14,052 bases of DNA from JBIQLO01 sp044464175. GTDB lineage: Bacteria > Planctomycetota > Phycisphaerae > Tepidisphaerales > Tepidisphaeraceae. Positions 9,433 through 14,052 of this stretch are shown here, piece after piece. Below the pieces are notes generated by a model, which worked only from the letters and a program-made list of their open reading frames with translations, did no database searches and was not told the origin of the DNA. A program made the translations under genes and the position numbers. The stretch covers positions 1-14,052 of the forward strand of contig JBIQLO010000097.1 of assembly GCA_044464175.1 (NCBI GenBank). Direction: 5' to 3'. How positions within the stretch are numbered: position 1 is the stretch's first letter; every line of letters starts with the position of its first letter.

Positions 9433-10008
9433 TTAGTTGACCGACTGGAGAGCCAGGCCGCCGCGGCGGGGGGCCAGAAGGGCGTGGAGGCGGCGGGCGA
9501 GGGGGTCTTCGGCGGCGTGCTCGTCCAGGTACGCCAGGGCGTCGGAGAGGCGGGCGGCCTGCTGGAAGCGGGGGTCGTCGGCCAATTGGTGGAGAATGAC
9601 GGCCGTGACGAAGGGGTCGGCGGGCATGCGGCGGAAGGATTCGGCCGGCCAGGCGCCTTCCTCTTTTTGGAGGGTTCCCAGATAGGTCATGGCCGCGTCA
9701 ATGGCGGGGCCGGCGCCCTGGGAGCCGAGCAGAGCCCGCACCACCAGGGCGGTGATCAGGGGATCGCCCCAGCCACCGTCGGCCTCCTGGGCGGCCAGAA
9801 CTCGGCGTAGCAGGCGGGCGTAGAGAGGAGCGTGGGCCTGATGAAGCTCATCCAGGCGGATCATCGCCAAGGCGGCGGCGGGAATGGGGCCGGTGCAGGC
9901 TTGGCGGAGCTGGGGGGCGTTCTCGAGGCGGGCCGCCAGCAACTCGCCGGCCAGGCGGGTGTACTCGGCGGCATTCCAGCGTCGTTCGATCTGTCGCACT
10001 GTTGTCAT
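9433..10008 (-). CDS. Small alpha-toroid protein with QW-like repeats (prenyltransferase/squalene cyclase-repeat fold), function unknown
   Basis: 191 aa, helical, with no signal peptide or membrane segment. Two QxxxGxW motifs with the usual downstream context are visible: QEADGGWGDPLITALVVRALL (74-94) and QKEEGAWPAESFRR...DPFVTAVILHQL (114-141). QW motifs mark the alpha/alpha-barrel repeats of squalene-hopene cyclases and prenyltransferase beta subunits. The protein has only about a third of the length of a cyclase and no DXDD motif, so it is not a complete cyclase; a stand-alone repeat-domain or binding protein is more likely. The start is secure: AAGGAG at 10021-10016 lies 7 nt before the ATG, and a good promoter is upstream. 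The gene is divergent from the SHOCT membrane-protein gene. Confidence 0.75.
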   Translation of the reverse strand: MTTVRQIERRWNAAEYTRLAGELLAARLENAPQLRQACTGPIPAAALAMIRLDELHQAHAPLYARLLRRVLAAQEADGGWGDPLITALVVRALLGSQGAGPAIDAAMTYLGTLQKEEGAWPAESFRRMPADPFVTAVILHQLADDPRFQQAARLSDALAYLDEHAAEDPLARRLHALLAPRRGGLALQSVN

Positions 10009-10046
10009 GGTGTGGCTCCTTGCAACAATTCTTGCTTTGTTAGGGT

Positions 10047-10075
10047 AGTATAGAAAGCCCTTTATCGGACGTCAA
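10047..10075 (-). promoter_or_regulatory. Near-consensus sigma70 promoter of the QW-repeat gene
   Basis: Read leftward: TTGACG (10075-10070), a 17-bp spacer, TATACT (10052-10047). The predicted start near 10040 gives a leader of about 30 nt containing the AAGGAG ribosome site. Both hexamers match 5 of 6. Confidence 0.8.
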
Positions 10076-10132
10076 GGGAAATTTACTATTTTTGTTTGGG
10101 AGAACTTTGGCCGATCATCTGGTTGGGTTCGA

Positions 10133-10161
10133 TTGATCGGTTCGGGGCCGCTCCTTATGAT
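10133..10161 (+). promoter_or_regulatory. Sigma70-type promoter of the SHOCT membrane-protein gene
   Basis: TTGATC (10133-10138), a 17-bp spacer, TATGAT (10156-10161). The start would be near 10168, about 30 nt before the ATG at 10198. This position argues against the upstream TTG at 10096, which would precede the promoter. Confidence 0.65.
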
Positions 10162-10197
10162 TTAAGGCCGCGGCAGGGTTTGGCGGGCGGCTTCACG

Positions 10198-10569
10198 ATG
10201 GGAAACCACGGTATGGGTTATCTGGCGACCGACATTCTGGCGGCGGAGGAGGGGATGGCCGGGGTTTTTTTCTGGGCCCTCTTGCTGGCGGGGCTGGTGG
10301 TGGTGCTGTTCGTGGCGGTCAGCGCGTTCAAGCGGTGGATGCACCGCCAGGAGATGGACCAGGGGCCGGCGGGGGGATTTACCCTCTCGGACCTGCGGCG
10401 GCTGCACCGGGAGGGGAAGATGAGCGATGCGGAGTTTGAGGCGACGCGGCGGCGGATTGTGGCGGCGGCCCAGGCGGCCAGCGCGCGGAGCGCGCCGCCG
10501 GCCTCGGCGCCGCGTGTGGACCCCAAATTGCCATCCCTGGAGGAGGGTTCCGATAATATGGGCGATTAG
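10198..10569 (+). CDS. Small single-pass membrane protein with C-terminal SHOCT-like domain
   Basis: 123 aa. A short N-terminus precedes one membrane segment at about 20-44 (MAGVFFWALLLAGLVVVLFV), then basic residues (KRWMHRQ) suggesting a cytoplasmic C-terminus. A SHOCT-like helical hairpin follows at 60-90: GFTLSDLRRLHREGKMSDAEFEATRRRIV. The tail is Ala/Pro/Ser-rich. SHOCT modules are short C-terminal domains thought to help oligomerisation or targeting; no enzymatic role is expected. The ATG at 10198 is chosen because the promoter at 10133-10161 lies just upstream; starting at TTG 10096 would give 157 aa but place the promoter inside the gene. The Shine-Dalgarno is weak (GGGCGG). The gene is monocistronic, with a likely terminator right after its stop. 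Confidence 0.75.
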   Translation: MGNHGMGYLATDILAAEEGMAGVFFWALLLAGLVVVLFVAVSAFKRWMHRQEMDQGPAGGFTLSDLRRLHREGKMSDAEFEATRRRIVAAAQAASARSAPPASAPRVDPKLPSLEEGSDNMGD

Positions 10570-10597
10570 CGCCCGGGGAAGGGGCGGGTGTTTTTTT
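10569..10597 (+). terminator. Intrinsic terminator of the SHOCT-protein gene
   Basis: GCGCCC (10569-10574) can pair with GGGTGT (10586-10591, two G-T wobbles) around an 11-nt loop, directly adjoining a run of seven T (10591-10597). An alternative pairing is CGCCC with GGGCG (10582-10586). The stem abuts the TAG stop. Confidence 0.55.
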
Positions 10598-10850
10598 GTC
10601 GGTTCGATGATTGCAAATCGTGCCGGAGGCGGTCTAAGATGGGGAGTCGCCGTGGCACTGGGCGGTGGGATTGGCGGGCGGGGCCAGGGGCTCGATCGGG
10701 GAAATCGCCAAAGGCGACCTTGGGGGATGTTCGATAAGTGACGAAGCCGACAGAGGTTTTTCCTTCGGCCCGCGGCACGGAATTAGGACGCACAGCCCCC
10801 CGCGGATTATGCCGATGACGGGTGTGGGCGCGGTTGGCGGAAGGACGTGA
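10598..10850 (+). promoter_or_regulatory. Long non-coding leader upstream of clpX with a candidate promoter
   Basis: No gene is supported in the 281 nt between the SHOCT gene and clpX. A candidate promoter is TTGCAA (10611-10616), 18-bp spacer, TAAGAT (10635-10640), each 4 of 6, which would leave a leader of about 200 nt. The leader holds small hairpins: TCGCC/GGCGA (10704-10716, loop AAA) and GCCGA/TCGGC (10746-10750 with 10765-10769). I recognise no known riboswitch or RNA family. The ribosome site GGAAGG at 10839-10844 precedes clpX. Confidence 0.35.
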
Positions 10851-12242
10851 ATGGCCGACAGTAATCGCACCGGTAGAGGCGGGGCAGGACCAACGTCGCC
10901 CGGGGATCAAACCTCAGGCGGCGGATTTCGAGGACGACGCGTGACCACTTGCAGCTTTTGCGGAAAATCTTCCCGAGACGTGGGCCCGATGGTTGAAGGG
11001 CCCAGTGATGTCTATATCTGCGCCAACTGCGTGGATCTGGCACACAATATCATCCGCCAGGAAAAGCGCAAGCTTTCCGGGTCGCAGCCGCTGTTCCAGA
11101 AGATTCCCACTCCGCGGGAGATCAAGGAGCATCTGAGCCAGTACGTCATCGGGCAGGAATATGCCAAGAAGGCGCTTTCCGTGGCGGTGCACAACCACTA
11201 CAAGCGCCTGAGCCAGCTCGCGCCGACGGCGCCGGCCGACGCCAACGCGCCCGGCGCGGCGAACGCTCCGAAAAAGGAGAAGGAAAAGAATCCGGACGAG
11301 GTGGAGATCGACAAGAGCAATGTGCTGCTGATCGGGCCCACCGGCAGCGGCAAGACGCTGCTGGCCAAGACGCTGGCGCGGACGCTCAACGTGCCGTTTG
11401 CCATCGGGGACGCCACGACGCTGACGGAGGCGGGGTATGTGGGGGAGGACGTGGAGAACGTCCTGCTCAAGCTGCTCCAGAGCGCCGATTACGATCTGGA
11501 GGCGGCGCAGCGCGGGATCATCTACATCGACGAGATCGACAAGATCGGCAAGACGTCGGCCAATGTCTCCATCACCCGCGACGTCAGCGGGGAAGGGGTG
11601 CAGCAGGCGCTGTTGAAGATGCTGGAGGGGACGGTCGCCAACATTCCGCCCCAGGGCGGGCGCAAGCATCCGGAGCAGCAGTATATCCAGATGGACACCA
11701 GCCAGATTCTGTTCATCTGCGGCGGGACGTTCACCGGGCTGGAGGACATCATCCGCCGGCGCCTGGGCAAGCGGCAGATCGGATTCGGGGCCGAGTCGAC
11801 CTCGATCGAGACGGCCGAGGACCGGGGGCGCATCCTGGCGCAGGTGCAGCCGGATGACCTGGTGGAGTTCGGGATGATCCCCGAATTCGTCGGGCGTCTG
11901 CCGCTGATCGCGTCGCTGGAGCCGCTGGACACGGCCACACTGATCTCGATTTTGACCCAGCCGAAGAACGCGCTGGTGAAACAGTACCAGAAGTTCTTCC
12001 AACTCGAAGGCTCGGAAGTGGACTTCACGCCGGGGGCGCTCAACCGGATCGCCGAGCGGGCGCTGAAGCGCGACACCGGGGCGCGGGCGCTGCGGTCGGT
12101 GTGCGAGGAGATCATGATGGACATGATGTACACGCTGCCGGAACAGAAGAAGGGCAAGTACGTCATCGACGAATCGATCGTGGACGGAAGGCGCAGCCTG
12201 TTCGAGATCAAGCCGCCGGAGCGCCGGCGCGAATCGGCGTAA
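10851..12242 (+). CDS. clpX: ATP-dependent protease ATP-binding subunit ClpX
   Basis: 463 aa, slightly longer than the usual 410-430 because of a Gly-rich N-tail (1-30) and a charged Ala/Pro/Lys insert (about 124-150). ClpX is a hexameric AAA+ unfoldase that feeds proteins to ClpP. The zinc domain has Cys34, 37, 57 and 60 (CSFC...CANC). In the AAA+ core: Walker A GPTGSGKT (162-169), pore loop GYVG (195-198), Walker B IIYIDEID (223-230), RKH loop (271-273), the ClpP-docking IGF loop (310-312), arginine finger EFVGR (345-349) and sensor 2 GAR (410-412). All key residues are present, so an active unfoldase with a ClpP partner is expected; clpP is not in this window, unlike the common clpP-clpX arrangement. 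GGAAGG lies 6 nt before the ATG and supports the start. Confidence 0.98.
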   Translation: MADSNRTGRGGAGPTSPGDQTSGGGFRGRRVTTCSFCGKSSRDVGPMVEGPSDVYICANCVDLAHNIIRQEKRKLSGSQPLFQKIPTPREIKEHLSQYVIGQEYAKKALSVAVHNHYKRLSQLAPTAPADANAPGAANAPKKEKEKNPDEVEIDKSNVLLIGPTGSGKTLLAKTLARTLNVPFAIGDATTLTEAGYVGEDVENVLLKLLQSADYDLEAAQRGIIYIDEIDKIGKTSANVSITRDVSGEGVQQALLKMLEGTVANIPPQGGRKHPEQQYIQMDTSQILFICGGTFTGLEDIIRRRLGKRQIGFGAESTSIETAEDRGRILAQVQPDDLVEFGMIPEFVGRLPLIASLEPLDTATLISILTQPKNALVKQYQKFFQLEGSEVDFTPGALNRIAERALKRDTGARALRSVCEEIMMDMMYTLPEQKKGKYVIDESIVDGRRSLFEIKPPERRRESA

Positions 12243-12253
12243 GGCCGGTTTTT
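12224..12253 (+). terminator. Weak terminator candidate at the end of clpX
   Basis: CCGGC (12224-12228) and GCCGG (12244-12248) can form a 5-bp stem around a 15-nt loop, followed at once by five T (12249-12253). The upstream arm lies in the clpX coding sequence. The stem is short, so this is tentative. Confidence 0.3.
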
Positions 12254-12300
12254 CCAATTCAGATCAAGCTCCGGGGCGCGGCCACAACCGCGTCCCGGTT

Positions 12301-12309
12301 TGCTATAAT
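12301..12309 (+). promoter_or_regulatory. Extended -10 promoter of the conserved small gene
   Basis: TGCTATAAT: a TGn extension with a perfect TATAAT (12304-12309). There is no good -35 at 17 bp (GCCACA). Predicted start near 12316, about 57 nt before the ATG at 12373. The gene is therefore probably expressed separately from clpX. Confidence 0.6.
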
Positions 12310-12372
12310 GAATCCGCTTCCGGGTCTTCGTCGGGCCGGTCATTCCGCTGGGTGGGGTGTGGAAGGTGTAGG

Positions 12373-12702
12373 ATGAAATCGCGGATCATGTATATCGAAT
12401 GCAAGGCTCGCGGCCTCAGGGGACCGGGCCGCATTGGGCGGGTGAGGTTTTCCCAGTCCGGCAAGACGGTTTACTACCAGGGTCGCGAGCTGATGCGGTT
12501 CCAGGGGTACAAGGCCAATCATTTCGATGTCGTCACTGGCGATGAGTACTGGATATCAGGATGCAAGAAACGCGGTGGCGACCGGCTCTATTCCGGTGTG
12601 ATCGAAATTGATGAGGATGTGCGCGAGATGTATTGGACAGAGATTCGCGGCCTGCCCGAGTGCAAAGATCAAACCACCCTAAGATGCAATGGGAAGTATT
12701 GA
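12373..12702 (+). CDS. Conserved small protein of unknown function
   Basis: 109 aa from ATG 12373, preceded by GGAAGG (12361-12366) at 6 nt; the in-frame ATG at 12352 lies before that site and is less likely. The sequence MKSRIMYIECKARGLRGPGRIGRV, then FSQSGKTVYYQG, NHFDVVTGDEYWISGCKKRGGDRLY and EIDEDVREMYWTEIRGLPE, matches a widespread family of about 100-aa proteins. From memory, these are often mislabelled 1-deoxy-D-xylulose-5-phosphate synthase; the chain is far too short and has no thiamine-diphosphate motif, so that name should not be used. There is no signal peptide or membrane segment. Its stop is 6 nt from the higA stop on the opposite strand. Confidence 0.85.
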   Translation: MKSRIMYIECKARGLRGPGRIGRVRFSQSGKTVYYQGRELMRFQGYKANHFDVVTGDEYWISGCKKRGGDRLYSGVIEIDEDVREMYWTEIRGLPECKDQTTLRCNGKY

Positions 12703-12708
12703 TGGGGG

Positions 12709-13008
12709 TCAGGCCGACTTTCGGAGGGGGCGCACATGCGCGGCCGCTTTGGCGTCCACCTGGCTGAGTTCCCAGTTCTTCTGCAGATTCATCCACAAAC
12801 CGGCCGACGTGCCGAAGGCCTTGCCCAGCATGACCGCCATCCGGGCCGAGATGCCCCGGCGCCGGCGGCAGATTTCATTGATGCGGGCGACGTCGGTGTG
12901 CAGATGGGCGGCCAACGCCACCTGCGTCATTTCCCGTTCATCAAGCATTTCCTGCAGGATTTCACCGGGGTGAACCGCGATGGCGAAGGTATCGACGCGT
13001 TGAGTCAT
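12709..13008 (-). CDS. higA: HigA-type antitoxin (XRE-family helix-turn-helix)
   Basis: 99 aa. It binds and neutralises the HigB toxin and represses the shared promoter. The HTH region follows the family opening HPGEILQEMLDEREMTQVALAAHL (13-36): recognition helix around HTDVARINEICRRRRGISARMAVMLGKAFGTSAGLWMNLQ, the HigA/VapI signature. GGAA lies about 8 nt before ATG 13008. The gene follows higB by 12 nt, the toxin-first order typical of higBA. The protein appears intact. Confidence 0.92.
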   Translation of the reverse strand: MTQRVDTFAIAVHPGEILQEMLDEREMTQVALAAHLHTDVARINEICRRRRGISARMAVMLGKAFGTSAGLWMNLQKNWELSQVDAKAAAHVRPLRKSA

Positions 13009-13020
13009 GACGAAGTTCCG

Positions 13021-13317
13021 TTAATGATAATCCGTAATCTCGACTTCAGTCGCGTCACCGGCATTCCATGCAAAGCAGATCCTGTATTGATCATTGATCT
13101 TTATGGCATACTGCCCCGCGCGATCACGTTGGAGCGGATGAAATCCCAATCCCGGACGAACGCGCAGGTCATCCAACGATCCGACCGCGGCCAAATAGGC
13201 CAGCCGCCGCCGGGCATTTGAATGCAGATCAACGGGCAATGCCTGTCGAGCGGCTTTTGAATTCATACCGGCCGCTATGTCTCGCGTGCCGCGATCCCGA
13301 TAATGGCGAATCGCCAT
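13021..13317 (-). CDS. higB: HigB-type toxin (RelE/ParE superfamily mRNA interferase)
   Basis: 98 aa, typical HigB length. HigB toxins cleave mRNA at the ribosome when HigA is lost, slowing growth. The opening MAIRHYRDRGTRDIAAGMNSKAARQ fits the family N-terminus, supporting the ATG at 13317. The C-terminal strand region DRAGQYAIKINDQYRICFAWNAGDATEVEITDYH is diagnostic, with the conserved INDQYRICF and C-terminal DYH. No frameshift or stop is seen, so the toxin is probably active. The gene has a -10 box 6 nt before its ATG, indicating a leaderless transcript. Confidence 0.92.
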   Translation of the reverse strand: MAIRHYRDRGTRDIAAGMNSKAARQALPVDLHSNARRRLAYLAAVGSLDDLRVRPGLGFHPLQRDRAGQYAIKINDQYRICFAWNAGDATEVEITDYH

Positions 13318-13323
13318 TGTCCT

Positions 13324-13352
13324 ACTTTAGCGCGTAGCGCTAAAGCCGTCAA
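13324..13352 (-). promoter_or_regulatory. higBA promoter overlapping a palindromic operator
   Basis: Read leftward: TTGACG (13352-13347), a 17-bp spacer, TAAAGT (13329-13324, 4 of 6), then 6 nt to the higB ATG. The spacer is almost entirely filled by the palindrome at 13325-13345. Confidence 0.65.
13325..13345. promoter_or_regulatory. 21-bp palindrome, probable HigA operator
   Basis: Perfect 9-bp arms CTTTAGCGC (13325-13333) and GCGCTAAAG (13337-13345) around GTA. It spans the spacer and five of six bases of the -10 box of higBA. HigA dimers repress higBA by binding promoter palindromes in known systems, so occupancy here would block RNA polymerase. A dispersed repeat is the alternative. Confidence 0.65.
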
Positions 13353-13396
13353 ATCCACTTTTTCGTCTAAACTGAGGTGGGAGTCTTTAGATAACC

Positions 13397-13423
13397 GTGG
13401 CACAGGCTGGAAGCTTGTCCCAC
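13397..13423. repeat. 27-bp imperfect inverted repeat between trmH-like gene and higBA
   Basis: GTGGCACAGGCT (13397-13408) and AGCTTGTCCCAC (13412-13423) pair at 10 of 12 positions around GGA. It starts 9 nt after the methyltransferase stop. No T-run follows. It could be a REP-like element or a 3'-end stabilising hairpin. Confidence 0.6.
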
Positions 13424-13431
13424 TGGATTTT

Positions 13432-14052
13432 TCAAAGTTCGTTTTTGGGGATGACTCTCTCGCGATGGGCGAAATGATGCAGAAAAATCCCCGCCGCGAC
13501 GGCGACGTTGAGGGAATCGACGTGAGGGGGCATGGGGATGGTGACCTGGTGATCGGCGTGGGCGAGCCATTTGTCGCTCAGGCCCTGGGCTTCGTTGCCG
13601 AAGAGGAGGGCGGCGCGGGGTGGGGGGCGGAGCGTGGACAGGGGCTGGGCGGCGGCGTCCAGAACCGTCGCATATCGCTCGATTCGCCGCCGTTGCAATT
13701 CGTTCAGATCGGCGGCCAGATCGGGGCTGCGGCGGATGGGGAGGCGAAAGACGTTGCCCATGGAGACGCGGACGGATTGGCGGTAGTAGGGGTCGCAGCA
13801 GTTTTCACCGAGGATCAGGGCATTGACGGCGAAGGCGGCGGCGATGCGGATCATCACGCCAAGGTTTTCGGTGTTGGCGATTTCAGGGCAGACGGCCAGG
13901 AGGCAGGGGCCGGCGGGGGGGATGAGTTGCTCGAGCGTCGGCGGATCGGGTCGGCGGCCGACGGCCATGACGCCGGAGTGGAATTTGAAGCCGATGATCC
14001 GGTTGACGATTGAGGCGGGGGCGACGTAGAGGGGGATGCCATCCGGCACGTG
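13432..14052 (-). CDS. SpoU/TrmH-family RNA 2'-O-methyltransferase (5' end outside the window)
   Basis: About 206 codons are visible; the frame is still open at the right edge. The GTG at 14049 is probably not the true start, because the visible sequence begins inside a region (LYVAPASIVNRIIGFKFHSGVMAVGRR) that normally follows an N-terminal substrate-binding segment of 50-70 residues. The SPOUT knot motifs are intact: motif 1 NTENLGVMIR (59-68, numbered from the GTG), motif 2 LLFGNEAQGLS (148-158) and motif 3 IPMPPHVDSLNVAVAAGIFLHHF (171-193). These bind S-adenosylmethionine and place the conserved Asn/Arg for 2'-O-ribose methylation of rRNA or tRNA. The exact RNA target cannot be inferred. 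It is transcribed toward higBA but separated from it by the higBA promoter. Confidence 0.88.
   Translation of the reverse strand, partial: HVPDGIPLYVAPASIVNRIIGFKFHSGVMAVGRRPDPPTLEQLIPPAGPCLLAVCPEIANTENLGVMIRIAAAFAVNALILGENCCDPYYRQSVRVSMGNVFRLPIRRSPDLAADLNELQRRRIERYATVLDAAAQPLSTLRPPPRAALLFGNEAQGLSDKWLAHADHQVTIPMPPHVDSLNVAVAAGIFLHHFAHRERVIPKNEL

Noticed and set aside
10096..10197. TTG start adding 34 residues to the SHOCT protein
   Set aside because: A good promoter (10133-10161) lies inside that extension and the ATG at 10198 sits 30 nt beyond its predicted start.
10914..12257. Minus-strand frame of 447 codons opposite clpX
   Set aside because: Leu/Arg/Asp-rich shadow of clpX with no recognisable motif.
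12352..12372. Upstream ATG adding MGCGRCR to the 109-aa protein
   Set aside because: It precedes the GGAAGG ribosome site, and MKSRIMYIE is the family-like start.

Overview
The window is high-GC, gene-dense bacterial chromosome. A WaaF-type heptosyltransferase (lipopolysaccharide core) points to an outer-membrane-bearing bacterium. The GC-rich short palindromic repeats, a small SHOCT membrane protein, a QW-repeat alpha-toroid protein and frequent SD-less starts would fit a Planctomycetota/Phycisphaerae-like or related PVC lineage. That placement is an impression, not a demonstrated assignment. No rRNA, tRNA, CRISPR array or transposase is visible.

Layout. 1-1502: the first codons of a gene leaving the left edge behind a near-consensus promoter, then a minus-strand FAD-dependent N-methyl amino acid oxidase (sarcosine/N-methyltryptophan oxidase family). 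1503-2411: a plus-strand tandem universal stress protein. 2431-5000: a minus-strand block holding a GT39/ArnT-like membrane glycosyltransferase, a DUF2442 protein, a DUF4160 protein and an unrecognised small protein; the last three are visibly less GC-rich than the flanks. 5061-5197: three hairpin-forming inverted repeats. 5247-9298: waaF followed by purL, whose product carries two PurS-like domains fused to FGAM synthase. 9433-10569: a divergent pair, a small QW-repeat protein (minus) and a SHOCT-tailed membrane protein (plus), each with a recognisable sigma70 promoter. 10851-12702: clpX behind a long leader, then a conserved small protein of unknown function. 12709-13317: a higBA toxin-antitoxin pair. 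13432 to the right edge: a SpoU/TrmH-type RNA methyltransferase cut by the window.

Most unusual features. (1) A ~50 bp double-hairpin palindromic element occurs twice, in the same orientation and frame, inside the coding sequences of purL and the GT39 gene, adding the same GVADPAAASTRP peptide to unrelated proteins. (2) A second repeat, a 7-bp tandem array with an inverted partner, is also translated inside purL. (3) At four minus-strand genes the -10 box lies only 6-8 nt before the start codon, predicting leaderless mRNAs. (4) A 21-bp palindrome fills the -35/-10 spacer of the higBA promoter, as expected for an autoregulatory operator.

Beyond the toxin-antitoxin pair and the waaF-purL and DUF4160-DUF2442 pairs, neighbouring genes show no clear shared pathway.
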